A stretch of DNA of 64,000 bases, taken from NCBI RefSeq assembly GCF_019392335.1, contig NZ_JAHXRQ010000005.1, positions 160,376 through 224,375 of the forward strand, in the 5' to 3' direction. Every line of letters starts with the position of its first letter. The stretch's first letter is position 1. Below the pieces are notes generated by a model. The model made no database searches, was not told the DNA's origin, and saw nothing but the letters and a program-made list of their open reading frames with translations. The DNA is from Mameliella sp. CS4 (lineage in GTDB: Bacteria > Pseudomonadota > Alphaproteobacteria > Rhodobacterales > Rhodobacteraceae). Of the stretch, positions 8,996 through 18,417 are shown piece by piece. The position numbers and the translations under genes are program-made.

Positions 8996-10171
8996 TCACC
9001 CGTCCCCGCGGGGCCGGATGTTGCGCGTCGTCCCCAGCGAACGTGAGAGCGCCGCAAGGTCGGTCCGCAGTTCGGCCATGCTTTCCTGCCGGCCCGCGCT
9101 GATTTCTTCGAGGATGCGCAGCATCTGTACGTCGATCGACCGCAGCCGCATCCGGCTTTCGGCGTCCAGCCCCTCGTCACTTTCCTTTTCGCGGATCGCC
9201 TGGGCCAGCAGTTCCTGCCCCTCTGCGATCCGTGCCAGCGACGAAGCTGAGGGCGAGGTCGCCTCGATCCGTTCGGTCAGGCGTTCGACGCTGTCGGCCA
9301 GTTGCGCCAGCCGGGTATCGACCTCGGACCGGCCCTGTTCCGCTTCGGCGAACAGGTATTGCAGCCGGTCCATCTGCTCGGCCATCTGGTCCAGAACCAG
9401 CCCCGCCGGGCCAAGGTCCGGTCCCTCGCCGTCATGAGAAAAGCCCAGACGGGTGATCGAGGACAGCCATTCCTCAAGCTCGCGGTAAAAGCGGTTCTGA
9501 CCGTGTCCCGCGAAAAGTTCCAGCAGCCCGACAACCAGCGAACAGGCCAACCCCAGCAGCGAACTGGCAAAGGCCACGCCCATGCCGCCAAGCTGGCCTT
9601 CCAGCCCCGACATCAGGCGGGCAAAGGCGGCGGTGCCGGTTTCCCCCTCTTGCGGCGCAAGGCTCTGGATCGTTTCGACCAGCGCGGGCACCACGGTCGC
9701 CAGCCCGTAGAACGTCCCCAGAAGGCCGAGGAAGATCAGCAGGGACACGATGTAACGCGTGATCTCGCGCGCCTCGTCGATCCGCTGCGCCACGGAGTCG
9801 AGGATCGACCGGGTCGAGGTCGCCGTGATCTGCATCCGCTTGTCCCGACGCGACCGCAAGAGCGCGGCCAGAGGCGCCAGCAGCCGCGGCGGCGTGGCGC
9901 GCACGCCCTGGTCGCCGCGCGCCGTGAACCGTTCGATCCAGCGCACGGACACCATCAGTTGCGCCACCTGCCAGAAACAGGCCAGCACACCGACGACAAA
10001 GACGACCAGGATGAAACCGTTCAGATAGGGGTTCGACTGGAACACCGGCAGAACGCGCGGCAGGGCCAGAAACCCGCCAAAGCCGGACAAGCCCAGCACC
10101 GCCAGCATGAGGATCACCTGACGGAAGGGCTGACTGAAATGTGGCTCGGCCTCGAGGTCGGGCTGATCCAT
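8996..10171 (-). CDS. MotA/TolQ/ExbB-like proton channel protein
   Basis: A 391-residue polytopic protein. Two membrane helices occur near 18-37 and 46-70. Helices around 140-160 and 200-225 carry the MotA/TolQ/ExbB pattern (GLLGTFYGLATVVPAL; GMGVAFASSLLGLACSLVVG). A C-terminal cytosolic coiled coil follows (about 260-380). The family forms pentameric channels around two MotB/ExbD helices and converts ion flow into rotation or force. It sits immediately upstream of the giant MotB-like gene with 3 bases between them, so the two are certainly co-expressed. Which ion is used cannot be read from the sequence. Confidence 0.8.
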   Translation of the reverse strand: MDQPDLEAEPHFSQPFRQVILMLAVLGLSGFGGFLALPRVLPVFQSNPYLNGFILVVFVVGVLACFWQVAQLMVSVRWIERFTARGDQGVRATPPRLLAPLAALLRSRRDKRMQITATSTRSILDSVAQRIDEAREITRYIVSLLIFLGLLGTFYGLATVVPALVETIQSLAPQEGETGTAAFARLMSGLEGQLGGMGVAFASSLLGLACSLVVGLLELFAGHGQNRFYRELEEWLSSITRLGFSHDGEGPDLGPAGLVLDQMAEQMDRLQYLFAEAEQGRSEVDTRLAQLADSVERLTERIEATSPSASSLARIAEGQELLAQAIREKESDEGLDAESRMRLRSIDVQMLRILEEISAGRQESMAELRTDLAALSRSLGTTRNIRPRGDG

Positions 10172-10286
10172 CGGACACCTGACGCTTGTTCTCTTGTGCT
10201 ATACCTAGGGGTTTAAGGCCACAGAGCCAAGAAGTTATGAGCAATTCCGCGCCTATGCCCCGGAAAACCCGCGCTTTGGGCAACAG

Positions 10287-10916
10287 TCAGCCTGCCTCGG
10301 TGAAAAGCCCCGAGACAAAGACCTCGTAAAGGGCGATCTGCCGGGGCAGCGCCTCTTTCTCGCGGACGGTCTTGGACAGGATGATCGCCCCGTCCACCAG
10401 CACGACCAGCATGTCGGCCAGAGCCTCCAGGTCGATCTCCTGCCGAAGCGGGCGACCGCGCGCAATCTCGGCCAGGCGGGCATGGAACCGACGCCGCCAG
10501 CTCAACAGGTTCTGCTGGGCGAGGTCATGGACCGTCTGGGTGAACAGCCGCTCCTGGAAACAGGTCGCCGCGATCAGACAGCCAGGATGCACGTCCGGCA
10601 GTGCCTCCATCTGTGCGCGCAGCAGCCGCAGAAAGGCCAGGAACTGCCCCAGCGGGTCCTCGCTCTGCTCGGCGGCGCGGGCGAAAAGCTCGTCCAGCCA
10701 GGCCTCCTCCGCGCCCAGATGGCGTTTCAGGATGGCCTCGATCAGCGCGCTCTTGTCCTTGAAGTGGTAAAAGAACCCGCCTTTGGTGATGCCCACCTCG
10801 GCGATCAGCTCCTCGATCGACGTGGCGGCAAAGCCCTTGTCCAGGATCGCCATCTCGGCAGCGGTCAGCAGGCGGTCGCGGGTGGTTTCGGTGCTGCGCG
10901 GCTTGATGAAGGACAT
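10287..10916 (-). CDS. TetR/AcrR family transcriptional regulator
   Basis: A 209-residue repressor-type protein. The N-terminal helix-turn-helix spans about 12-60, with the typical RDRLLTAAEMAILDKGF and ITKGGFFYHFKDKSALI segments. The C-terminal ligand-binding part contains HPGCLIAAT, a feature of the TetR_C subgroup with a conserved Cys. The gene is divergent from the homocysteine S-methyltransferase gene, and an inverted repeat (10964-10982) sits between the two starts. It probably represses itself and perhaps its divergent neighbour. The ligand is unknown. Confidence 0.88.
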   Translation of the reverse strand: MSFIKPRSTETTRDRLLTAAEMAILDKGFAATSIEELIAEVGITKGGFFYHFKDKSALIEAILKRHLGAEEAWLDELFARAAEQSEDPLGQFLAFLRLLRAQMEALPDVHPGCLIAATCFQERLFTQTVHDLAQQNLLSWRRRFHARLAEIARGRPLRQEIDLEALADMLVVLVDGAIILSKTVREKEALPRQIALYEVFVSGLFTEAG

Positions 10917-10963
10917 CGGTCGGCTCCTTTCCCCCGAACTTACCGCAAGGGACCGCCTGCGTC

Positions 10964-10982
10964 ACTGTACCCCAAGTACAGT
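10964..10982. promoter_or_regulatory. Inverted repeat, probable TetR operator
   Basis: ACTGTAC-CCCAA-GTACAGT, perfect 7-base arms with a 5-base spacer, midway between the divergent tetR (start 10916) and methyltransferase (start 11048) genes. Position and symmetry suit a TetR-family dimer. An AGACCGACCGTC segment just to the right (10983-10994) may be a second half-site. Confidence 0.5.
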
Positions 10983-11047
10983 AGACCGACCGTCCTGCCA
11001 CGGGCAGGCTTTGACCATCCCCGGACAGCCCCGAAAGGAGACCGGCC

Positions 11048-12004
11048 ATGCCTCCCCTCTTTCCCCAGCACCCCGATGGCCTGCCCTGGTTCACCGAGGG
11101 TGGCACCGAGACCGAGCTTATGTTTCGCCACGGCTTCGAATTCGATCATTTCTGCGCCTTCACCCTGCTGGACAATCCACGCGCCATGCAGGTCACGCAC
11201 GACATGTACCGCCGCCTGCTGGACCGGATCGCCGCCTCTGGCGGCTGCGCGCTGCTCGCCGGGCTGGACTATCGCGCCAGCGCCGACTGGGCCGGGCTGG
11301 TAGGCTACGACAGCGCCGCGCTGGAAGAGATCCAGTTGCGCAACATCGCCTTCCTGCGCGAGGTCAGCGCGCCCTACAAGGGCCAGATCCCCGAGATCCG
11401 CATCGCCGGCATTCTGGGGCCGCGCGGCGACGCCTATGCTCTCAACCGCGCCATCACGGCGGATGAGGCCGAGGACTACCACGCGCAACAGATCACCACC
11501 TATGCCCGCGACGGTGTCGACCTGATCTGGGCCGCGACGATCAACAACGTGCCCGAGGCGGTGGGCATCTCGCGCGCCGCCGCAACCGCCGGCATCCCGG
11601 TCAACATTTCCTTCACCCTGACCGAGGATCACCGCCTGCGCGCCGGACCCAGCCTGGCCGATGCGGTGGTCCAGACGGATGCCCACAGCGGCCCGGACGC
11701 GCAGCCCGACAGCTACGGTGTGAACTGTTCCCACCCGCTGGAATTCGAACCGGCGCTGGAGGCGGGCGCCTGGCAGGACCGCCTGCGCAGCTTTCGCCCC
11801 AATGCCGCCGCGATGGACAAGATCGCGCTTTGCAAGCTCAACCACCTCGAAGAAGGCGACCCGCAGGAACTCGGCCAACAGATGGGCGACCTCGCACGCC
11901 GCTTTCCGCAGGCCGACATCTGGGGCGGGTGCTGCGGCAGCTGGGACCGCCACCTCGCCCTGATCGCCCCCGCCGTCATGCAGGCGCGCCGCCTGGCGTC
12001 CTGA
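11048..12004 (+). CDS. Homocysteine S-methyltransferase family protein
   Basis: A 318-residue TIM-barrel enzyme. The zinc-binding thiolates of the family are visible: Cys in GVNCSHP near residue 226 and the pair in GGCCGSW near 296. The N-terminal LPWFTEGGTETELMF resembles the conserved DGG/TE start of MmuM-type enzymes. Such proteins transfer a methyl group to homocysteine from S-methylmethionine or betaine; which donor applies here is not determined. The ATG has a GAAAGGAG site 8 bases upstream. It is divergent from a TetR gene that may control it. Confidence 0.85.
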   Translation: MPPLFPQHPDGLPWFTEGGTETELMFRHGFEFDHFCAFTLLDNPRAMQVTHDMYRRLLDRIAASGGCALLAGLDYRASADWAGLVGYDSAALEEIQLRNIAFLREVSAPYKGQIPEIRIAGILGPRGDAYALNRAITADEAEDYHAQQITTYARDGVDLIWAATINNVPEAVGISRAAATAGIPVNISFTLTEDHRLRAGPSLADAVVQTDAHSGPDAQPDSYGVNCSHPLEFEPALEAGAWQDRLRSFRPNAAAMDKIALCKLNHLEEGDPQELGQQMGDLARRFPQADIWGGCCGSWDRHLALIAPAVMQARRLAS

Positions 12005-12017
12005 CCCGCAGGCGCGG

Positions 12018-12087
12018 CTTCTTCTTTGTAAAAATACCCCTGGGGGGGCAAGGCCGAAGGCCGAGGCGGGCAGCGCCCCCTGCCCCT
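12018..12087 (+). repeat. Rhodobacteraceae-type GC-rich intergenic repeat, copy 1
   Basis: It reads CTTCTTCTTTGTAAAAATAC, then CCCTGGGGGGGCAAGGCCG, AAGGCCGAGGCGGGCAGCG and CCCCCTGC. The core pattern (CTTTG...AAAATACC, a G-run, GGCCGAAGGCC, GGGCAGCGCCCC) is shared with copies at 25861-25918 and 38688-38755. It holds nested GC-rich inverted repeats able to form hairpins. This copy lies between convergent genes and could end transcription. Confidence 0.7.
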
Positions 12088-12088
12088 G

Positions 12089-12625
12089 CTAGTCGCCCCG
12101 CGACAAGGCCTTTACCTCGCGCACCAGCCAGTGCAGATCCGCGTCCGGCACGCCGATCTCGTCCAGGTGGGCGGCGGTGTTATACAGGTATTCCGTGTTC
12201 GGCCCGCGCCCACCATGCGCCCGCGCGATCAGCCGCGCCTGTTCTTCCAGCGCCAGGTGGCAATACTGGACGTGATGCGGGTCGATCACATAGGCCACCG
12301 CCTCGACGTGTCGCCCGTCGGTCAGGCTCAGTTCCAGCCTCTTTTCCAGGTAGGCGGAGGACACCAGCTCGCGTTCGCGCAGATAGGCCAGCGTCTCTTC
12401 CTCGCTGCCCGGCGCGGCGCGCAGGGCCAGCCCGTCGCAGCAGGCGTCTTCCTGTTCGTCCAGGGCCAGCACCAGCCCCGGCTTTTCCTCAGTGCCGCGA
12501 TGGTGGATCGAATACATGCAGAAACTGCGCGCATAGCCGTGCAGGCGGGCCTGCACCCGCTCCGCTACCGGGAACCCCGGGTTCCAAAGAAGTGAGGCGT
12601 ATCCGAACACCCAAAGCGTCATCAT
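12089..12625 (-). CDS. Gamma-glutamylcyclotransferase, ChaC-like
   Basis: About 178 residues. The start MMTLWVFGYASLLWNPGF carries the ChaC signature FGYxSLLWxPGF near the N-terminus, where the GYxS loop binds the gamma-glutamyl group. Further conserved parts are RARLHGYARSFC and the C-terminal GPNTEYLYNTAAHL. ChaC enzymes split glutathione into 5-oxoproline and Cys-Gly, acting in glutathione turnover. The open frame runs upstream to 13060, but the extension is a shadow of the DUF2125 gene. The ATG at 12625 (or 12622) follows a GGGAAGGACC site. It converges on the methyltransferase gene and is divergent from DUF2125. Confidence 0.88.
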   Translation of the reverse strand: MMTLWVFGYASLLWNPGFPVAERVQARLHGYARSFCMYSIHHRGTEEKPGLVLALDEQEDACCDGLALRAAPGSEEETLAYLRERELVSSAYLEKRLELSLTDGRHVEAVAYVIDPHHVQYCHLALEEQARLIARAHGGRGPNTEYLYNTAAHLDEIGVPDADLHWLVREVKALSRGD

Positions 12626-12688
12626 TCTGGTCCTTCCCGCTGAGGGCCTGTAAACACGATCGGGTGCGGCAGGAAAAGGGGGGCGCGC

Positions 12689-13600
12689 GTGGCACGTTGG
12701 ATCTTTGCCGTGACCTTGGCGCTGGGGCTGGCTTGGTCGGGCCTCTGGCTGACCTCCTCCTGGGCCCTGAAAGCGGACATCGCCGACTGGTTCGAGGCGC
12801 GCCGCGCCGAGGGCTGGCAGGCCGACTATGGCTCGCTTTCCGTGCGCGGCTTTCCCAGCCGCCTGGACGCCACGTTGACCGATGTCGTGCTGATGGATAC
12901 CGCGCGCGGCCTCGGCTGGCAGGGCGAGGTCTTTCAGGTCCTCGGGCTGACCTACAAACCCGGGCACCGCATCCTGGTCTGGCCCGACAGCCAGACCGTG
13001 ACGCTGCCCTCGGGCGACATCATCCTTCACAGCAGCAGCTTGCGGGCCTCGCTGATCCATGACGCCGAGGGCGTTGTCCTGCGCGCCAACCTCGAAGCAG
13101 AGATGTTGCGCAAGGGCACCCTGTCGCTGGCCGACCTGCGCGTGGGCCTGCTGGAGGTGCCGGGCACGCCGGGTCTCTACCGGCTCGGGATGAGCGCCGG
13201 TTTTGCAGGCACACCGGCGGACAACGGGCTGGCCCTGCGGGCAGAGGTCACCTTTGACCGCGACTGGCGGCTTGGCAGTCTTGCCGGGCCTTTGCCACAG
13301 CCGACAAAGATCGACCTGCGACAGGGCAGCTATACCACCGGCGGCGCAGAGCTGGACGCCACGGGCCTGCTGGAAATCGACGCGCAGGGGCGCCCCAGGG
13401 GGCAGTTGGCCCTGCGCGCAGGCAACTGGGGCGCGCTGGTGGACAGCGCCCGCCAGTCCGGCCTGATCCCGGCCCCGCTGGCCGACAGCCTTGTCCGCGC
13501 CGCAGAGGACAACCTCGACCTGCCCCTGAACATCGACGAGGGACAGGTGTCCCTGGGCGGCACACCCTTGGGCACGTCACCGCGCCTTCACCTGCCCTGA
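12689..13600 (+). CDS. DUF2125 domain-containing protein
   Basis: A 303-residue protein with an uncleaved N-terminal anchor or signal (ARWIFAVTLALGLAWSGLWL) and a soluble beta-rich remainder with the YGSLSVRGFPSRLDATLTDV segment I associate with DUF2125, a conserved alphaproteobacterial envelope family of unknown role. Repeated strand-like segments in the C-terminal half resemble AsmA-type beta repeats, but that is a loose impression. The start is GTG at 12689 after an AGGAAAAGGGGGG stretch. It is divergent from chaC with 63 bases between the starts. Confidence 0.8.
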   Translation: MARWIFAVTLALGLAWSGLWLTSSWALKADIADWFEARRAEGWQADYGSLSVRGFPSRLDATLTDVVLMDTARGLGWQGEVFQVLGLTYKPGHRILVWPDSQTVTLPSGDIILHSSSLRASLIHDAEGVVLRANLEAEMLRKGTLSLADLRVGLLEVPGTPGLYRLGMSAGFAGTPADNGLALRAEVTFDRDWRLGSLAGPLPQPTKIDLRQGSYTTGGAELDATGLLEIDAQGRPRGQLALRAGNWGALVDSARQSGLIPAPLADSLVRAAEDNLDLPLNIDEGQVSLGGTPLGTSPRLHLP

Positions 13601-13658
13601 ACGCCTGCCGCGACTGCGCCCCCTTGCGCCCCCGCGACAAGCGACAGAGACTTTGCGC

Positions 13659-14930
13659 ATGACAGATTCCCTTTTTGCGCGGATCGACGCCGCCCGCGAC
13701 GACCTGATCGCGCTGACCCAGGACCTTGTCCGCCTGCCCACGCTGAACCCGCCGGGCCGGCACTACCGCGAAATCTGCGAGCTGCTGCAACAGCGCCTCG
13801 CGGCTTCGGGCTTCGCCTGCGAGCTGATCCGGGCGACCGGTGCGCCGGGGGACAGCGACCGGTATCCGCGCTGGAACGTGATCGCCCGGCGCGAGGGCAC
13901 AGACCCCGGCGACTGCGTGCATTTCAACAGCCACATCGACGTGGTCGAGGTCGGCCACGGCTGGACCCGCGATCCCTTTGGCGCCGAACTGGACGGTGAC
14001 CGGATCTATGGCCGGGGCACTTGCGACATGAAGGGCGGGCTGGCCGCCTCGATCATCGCGGCGGAATGCTTCATCGCTGAGCACCCTGATTACGCCGGAG
14101 CCATCGAAATCTCGGGGACGGCGGACGAGGAAACCGGCGGCTACGGCGGTGTCGCGCACCTGGCGCACCTCGGCTATTTCTCACCCGATCGCGTGCAGCA
14201 CGTCATCATCCCGGAACCGCTCAACAAGGACCGCATCTGCCTTGGCCATCGCGGCGCCTGGTGGGCCGAGATCGAGACCAAGGGAGAGATCGCGCATGGC
14301 TCCATGCCCTTCCTCGGCGACTGCGCCGTGCGCCACATGGGCGCCGTCATGCAGGCCTTTGAGGACCGGCTGTTCCCCGCGCTGACCACGCGCGAAACCG
14401 CCATGCCCGTCACGCCCGAGGCCGCGCGGCAATCGACACTCAACATCAACTCGGTCCACGGCGGCGAAGCGGAGCTGGAGGATTTCACCGGCCTGCCCGC
14501 CCCCAACGTGCCCGACAGTTGCCGCATGGTGATCGACCGCCGGTTCCTCGTCGAAGAGGCCTATGACGAGGTGCGCGGCGAGGTCATCTCGCTGCTCGAA
14601 GACCTCAAGGCCCGCCGCCCCCGGTTCGACTACGCGATCCGCGACATCAACCGCATCGACCCTTCGATGACCGCGCAGGACGCGCCGGTGGTGACAACGG
14701 TGGCCGAAGCCATCGCCGACGTGCTGGGACAAGCGCCGGACTACGTCGCCTCGCCCGGGTCCTACGACCAGAAACACATCGACCGCATCGGGCGGCTGCA
14801 GAACTGCATCGCCTACGGGCCGGGGGTGCTGGAACTGGCGCACAAACCCGACGAATGGGTCGGCGTGACCGATATGCTGGACAGTGCCAAGGTCATGGGC
14901 AGGGCATTGGAGAAACTGTTGCTGCCCTAG
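13659..14930 (+). CDS. ArgE/DapE family amidohydrolase (M20 peptidase family)
   Basis: A 423-residue cytosolic zinc enzyme. M20 motifs are FNSHIDVV (metal His/Asp), GRGTCDMKGG (bridging Asp), TADEETGG (catalytic Glu pair), and the late SYDQKHIDR region in the place of the last metal His. The family removes acyl or peptide groups (acetylornithine, succinyl-diaminopimelate, N-acyl amino acids, carbamoyl compounds); this sequence is closest to the deacylases annotated as acetylornithine deacetylase or DapE-like, but the substrate is not decided. A TTG lies 6 bases upstream in frame; the ATG at 13659 is preferred. Confidence 0.85.
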   Translation: MTDSLFARIDAARDDLIALTQDLVRLPTLNPPGRHYREICELLQQRLAASGFACELIRATGAPGDSDRYPRWNVIARREGTDPGDCVHFNSHIDVVEVGHGWTRDPFGAELDGDRIYGRGTCDMKGGLAASIIAAECFIAEHPDYAGAIEISGTADEETGGYGGVAHLAHLGYFSPDRVQHVIIPEPLNKDRICLGHRGAWWAEIETKGEIAHGSMPFLGDCAVRHMGAVMQAFEDRLFPALTTRETAMPVTPEAARQSTLNINSVHGGEAELEDFTGLPAPNVPDSCRMVIDRRFLVEEAYDEVRGEVISLLEDLKARRPRFDYAIRDINRIDPSMTAQDAPVVTTVAEAIADVLGQAPDYVASPGSYDQKHIDRIGRLQNCIAYGPGVLELAHKPDEWVGVTDMLDSAKVMGRALEKLLLP

Positions 14931-14950
14931 GCGCGACGCCCGTGGGACGG

Positions 14951-14995
14951 CGGGCGGGGCGTCTTTCGCGCGCAGCGCGAAACAGCGTCCGCCCG
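14951..14995. terminator. Nested stem-loop between convergent genes
   Basis: The outer arms CGGGCGG (14951-14957) and CCGCCCG (14989-14995) enclose an inner hairpin TTTCGCGC-GCA-GCGCGAAA (14964-14982). It lies between the stop of the ArgE/DapE gene (14930) and the stop of panC (14999), so it is placed to end transcription from both sides. Confidence 0.6.
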
Positions 14996-14998
14996 GCG

Positions 14999-15841
14999 TC
15001 ACACCGCGATATTGTCGATCAACCTGACCCCCGCCAGCCAGGCCGCGACCAACAGGCGCGCGGGCCGGTCCGGCCGGTCCAGCAGCGCCAGATCGTCATT
15101 GGCTCTCAGGTCCAGGTAATCGACCTCGGTAAAGCCGGCCGCCGCCAGCCGCGCCTCTGCCTCGGGGCGCAGATCCTGCGCCAAACGCCCGCCACGCAGC
15201 CCCTCGGCCATCTCCTCCAGCGCCTCGTTCAACGCCGCCGCCCTTGCGCGTGCCATGTCGGACAACAGCAAATTGCGCGACGACATGGCCAGCCCGTCGA
15301 TTTCGCGGATGGTCGGGCAACCCACGATGTCACAGGGGATATTCAGATCAGCCACCAGCCGCCGCACCACCTGCAACTGTTGCCAGTCCTTCTCGCCGAA
15401 AAAGGCCCGGTCGGCGGCGGTCTGCAACAACAGCTTTGTCACCACGGTTGCCACACCGTCGAAATGCCCGGGCCGATACGCGCCACAGAGAACATCCGTC
15501 AGGCCGGATACGGACACGCCGGTCGAAAAGCCCTGCGGATACATCTCGTCCCCGTCGGGCACAAAGATCGCGTCGACGGCAAAGCGTTCCAGCTTGCGGG
15601 CGTCGTCATGTTCGGTACGCGGGTATTTCTCGTAATCCTCGCGGCTGTTGAACTGCCTTGGATTGACAAAGATCGTCACGATCACCCGGTCGCAGCTTTC
15701 CTTGGCCGCGGCGACAAGGCTCAGGTGCCCATCATGCAGCGCGCCCATGGTCGGCACCGCGCCGATGCTTTCCCCCGCGCGGTGCCAGCCGCCGGTCAGC
15801 TTGCGCAGCTCTGCGACGCTGCGGACGATCGGCGCAATCAT
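14999..15841 (-). CDS. panC: Pantothenate synthetase (pantoate-beta-alanine ligase)
   Basis: A 280-residue cytosolic enzyme that joins pantoate and beta-alanine with ATP in the last step of pantothenate synthesis. Motifs seen: [15 protein letters not shown] (nucleotidyl-transferase HIGH loop), [28 protein letters not shown] and the C-terminal [13 protein letters not shown]-like loop. Length is standard. The start codon overlaps the panB stop in an ATGA junction, so panB and panC are translated together. Confidence 0.95.
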   Translation of the reverse strand: MIAPIVRSVAELRKLTGGWHRAGESIGAVPTMGALHDGHLSLVAAAKESCDRVIVTIFVNPRQFNSREDYEKYPRTEHDDARKLERFAVDAIFVPDGDEMYPQGFSTGVSVSGLTDVLCGAYRPGHFDGVATVVTKLLLQTAADRAFFGEKDWQQLQVVRRLVADLNIPCDIVGCPTIREIDGLAMSSRNLLLSDMARARAAALNEALEEMAEGLRGGRLAQDLRPEAEARLAAAGFTEVDYLDLRANDDLALLDRPDRPARLLVAAWLAGVRLIDNIAV

Positions 15842-16671
15842 GCCTTGTCCTCCGGCGCGTCGTCGCCAAAGACATGCTCGGGCGCGGGGAAGGTCCGCGC
15901 GCGCACCTCGCGGGCGTAGTCGGCAATCGCCGCCTCGCCATCCGCGCCCAGTGTCGCGTAGCGTTTGACGAATTTCGCCTTGAAGGCGGTGAAGAGCCCC
16001 AACATGTCGTCCACGACAAGGATCTGCCCGTCACAGCCGGCCCCCGCACCGATGCCGATGGTGGGGATCGGCACCGCCTCCGTCACCGCATCGGCCAGAG
16101 AGGCCGGCACCTTTTCCAGCACCACCGAAAAGGCCCCTGCCTCGGCCACGGCGCGCGCATCGGCCATCAGGGCCTCGCCCGCCGTGCCGCGCCCCTGCAC
16201 CTTGTAGCCGCCCAGGGTGTTGATCGACTGCGGCGTCAGGCCGACGTGCGCCATGACCGGGATGCCCCGTTTCACCAGGAAGGCAATCGTCGGCGCCATC
16301 TCGACCCCGCCTTCCAGCTTGACCGCGCCCGCCCCCGTCTCGGCCATCAGCCGCGCGGCATTGCGGAACGCCTGCTGGGGGCTTTCCTCGTAAGAGCCAA
16401 AAGGCATGTCGATCACCATCATGGCATGCGACAGGCCCCGCGCCACCGCCTGACCGTGCAGGATCATCATCTCCATCGTCACGCCCAGGGTCGAGGGCAG
16501 CCCGTGCAGCACCATGCCCACGCTGTCGCCGACCAGGACGAAATCGCAATGCGCATCCATCATCTGTGCCATCGGCGTGGTATAGGCCGTCAGGCTGACC
16601 AGCGGCGCGCCGCCCTTTCGGGCGCGGATATCCTCCGCCATCGGCGCTTTCTTCTTCGCGGTTGCACTCAT
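15838..16671 (-). CDS. panB: 3-methyl-2-oxobutanoate hydroxymethyltransferase
   Basis: A 277-residue TIM-barrel enzyme that adds a hydroxymethyl group from methylene-tetrahydrofolate to ketoisovalerate, giving ketopantoate. Visible motifs are [76 protein letters not shown] and [18 protein letters not shown]. The frame is open far upstream to 18825, but that is a shadow of the peptide-binding protein gene; [20 protein letters not shown] at 16671 is the natural start. It leads the panBC operon and is divergent from the peptide-binding protein gene (183 bases between starts). Confidence 0.95.
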   Translation of the reverse strand: MSATAKKKAPMAEDIRARKGGAPLVSLTAYTTPMAQMMDAHCDFVLVGDSVGMVLHGLPSTLGVTMEMMILHGQAVARGLSHAMMVIDMPFGSYEESPQQAFRNAARLMAETGAGAVKLEGGVEMAPTIAFLVKRGIPVMAHVGLTPQSINTLGGYKVQGRGTAGEALMADARAVAEAGAFSVVLEKVPASLADAVTEAVPIPTIGIGAGAGCDGQILVVDDMLGLFTAFKAKFVKRYATLGADGEAAIADYAREVRARTFPAPEHVFGDDAPEDKA

Positions 16672-16854
16672 CGCCTGAGCCTCCTCCCTAAGCGTGGCGC
16701 AAGGACCGGGCAAGGCCCGACGCCTATCGCGCAACAAAGTTGCGCACCTACCTATCATTTGCTGCAGCGCAGAACCAGAGGCCATTTGCAGCCCGTGCTT
16801 GAACCGCGCGCGGCAAAGCGCAACACTCGATGTCAAAGCAACAGGGGAAACGAC

Positions 16855-18324
16855 ATGACATTCCGCCTCACCCTCGCCGCCGCCCTGCTGGGCGGGACCG
16901 CGGCGCTCGCCCAGCAGACCGATCTGACCATCGCGATCCAGCTGGAACCGCCGCACCTTGATCCCACCTCTGCTGCCGCCGGGGCCATCGACAGCGTGCT
17001 GTATTCCAACGTCTTCGAAGGATTGACACGGTTCACCGGCGATGGCGCCATCGTGCCGGCCCTGGCCCGGTCCTGGGAGATTTCCGACGACGGGCTGACC
17101 TATACCTTCCACCTCGCCGAGGGCGTCGTCTTTCACGATGGCACCGCCTTCGACGCCGAGGACGTCAAGTTCAGCCTCGACCGCGCCCGGGCCGAGGACA
17201 GCACCAATGCGCAAAAGGCGCTGTTCTCCGATATCGCCGAGGTCAGGGTGATCGACCCGGCCACGGTCGAGTTGTCCCTGAATGCCCCCAACGGCAACTT
17301 GCTGTTCAACCTCGCCTGGGGCGATGCGGTCATGGTGGCGCCGGAAAGCATCGAGGACATCCAGCAGACCCCCATCGGCACCGGCCCGTTCCGGTTCGAC
17401 GAATGGCGCAAGGGCGACAGCGTCCACCTTGTGCAGAATGCCGATTACTGGGGCGATACGCCCCACCTGACGGAGGCGACCTTCAAGTTCATCTCGGACC
17501 CGACCGCCGCCTTTGCCGCCATGATGGCGCAGGACATCGACGTGTTTACCGGCTATCCCGCGCCCGAAAACCTGCCCCAGTTCCAGGCCGACGCGCGCTT
17601 CCAGGTGCTGCTGGGCTCGTCCGAGGGTGAGACCATCCTGGCGATGAACAACAAGCAACCGCCCTTCGACGACCCCCGCGTGCGCGAGGCGGTGGCCCAT
17701 GCCATCGACCGGCAGGCGATCATCGACGGCGCCATGTTCGGCCTTGGCACGCCCATCGGGACGCATTTCGCGCCCCACAACCCCGATTACGTCGACCTGA
17801 CCGGCCTGTCGCCCTATGACCCGGACCGGGCGCGCACGCTGCTGGTGGACGCGGGGTATGCCGAGGGTTTCAAGACCACACTGAAACTGCCGCCCCCCTC
17901 TTATGCCCGTCGCGGCGGCGAGATCATCGCCGCCCAGCTGCGCAATGTCGGGATCGAGGCAGAGATCACCAACCTGGAATGGGCGCAATGGCTGGAAGAA
18001 GTGTTCAAGGGCAAGGGGTTTGGCCTGACCATCGTCAGCCATACCGAGCCCCTGGACATCGGCATCTACGCCCGGCCCGACTACTACTTCCAGTATGACA
18101 GCGCCGAGTTCCAGGCCCTGATGAAAACCCTGAACGCCACCACCGATCCGTCGGCACGGTCGGACATGCTGGCCGAGGCCCAGACGCTGATCGCCAAGGA
18201 TTACGTCAACGGCTTCCTGTTCCAGCTGGCTTTCCCCACCGTCGCCGACGCCCGGATCGAGGGTCTTTGGACCAACCAGCCGACCCAGGCGAACCCTCTG
18301 GCGCAGGTGCGCTGGACCAAGTGA
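16855..18324 (+). CDS. Peptide ABC transporter substrate-binding protein (DppA/OppA family)
   Basis: A 489-residue periplasmic protein. The signal peptide [19 protein letters not shown] ends at AxA before QQTDLTIAI. The SBP family 5 pattern is clear: PHLDPTSAA near the start, [36 protein letters not shown] and [10 protein letters not shown]. It captures peptides, nickel complexes or other polar solutes for an ABC importer. The ATG has an AGGGGAAA site. The matching permease and ATPase genes begin only at 24104, and a strong hairpin follows the stop, so it is probably expressed separately from them. Confidence 0.9.
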   Translation: MTFRLTLAAALLGGTAALAQQTDLTIAIQLEPPHLDPTSAAAGAIDSVLYSNVFEGLTRFTGDGAIVPALARSWEISDDGLTYTFHLAEGVVFHDGTAFDAEDVKFSLDRARAEDSTNAQKALFSDIAEVRVIDPATVELSLNAPNGNLLFNLAWGDAVMVAPESIEDIQQTPIGTGPFRFDEWRKGDSVHLVQNADYWGDTPHLTEATFKFISDPTAAFAAMMAQDIDVFTGYPAPENLPQFQADARFQVLLGSSEGETILAMNNKQPPFDDPRVREAVAHAIDRQAIIDGAMFGLGTPIGTHFAPHNPDYVDLTGLSPYDPDRARTLLVDAGYAEGFKTTLKLPPPSYARRGGEIIAAQLRNVGIEAEITNLEWAQWLEEVFKGKGFGLTIVSHTEPLDIGIYARPDYYFQYDSAEFQALMKTLNATTDPSARSDMLAEAQTLIAKDYVNGFLFQLAFPTVADARIEGLWTNQPTQANPLAQVRWTK

Positions 18325-18331
18325 TCGCCTT

Positions 18332-18359
18332 GCGCGCCTTGTCCGTGGACAGGGCGCGC
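18332..18359 (+). terminator. Strong GC hairpin after the binding-protein gene
   Basis: Arms GCGCGCCTTGTCC (18332-18344) and GGACAGGGCGCGC (18347-18359) pair over 13 positions (one G-U) around a 2-base gap, starting 8 bases after the stop codon. There is no U-tract, so it may be a terminator or an RNA-stabilising 3' hairpin such as those that raise binding-protein expression relative to the membrane parts. Confidence 0.6.
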
Positions 18360-18417
18360 GCCTTCGGGGCATCGTGAAGGGGATTATTGACAGCCTTTGC
18401 GACGATGGATTTCCCCG

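Noticed and set aside
5531..10171. Zorya-type defence system (MotA/MotB-like pair)
   Set aside because: No ZorC/D/E-like genes nearby; neighbours are housekeeping, and the pair looks like a core envelope system.
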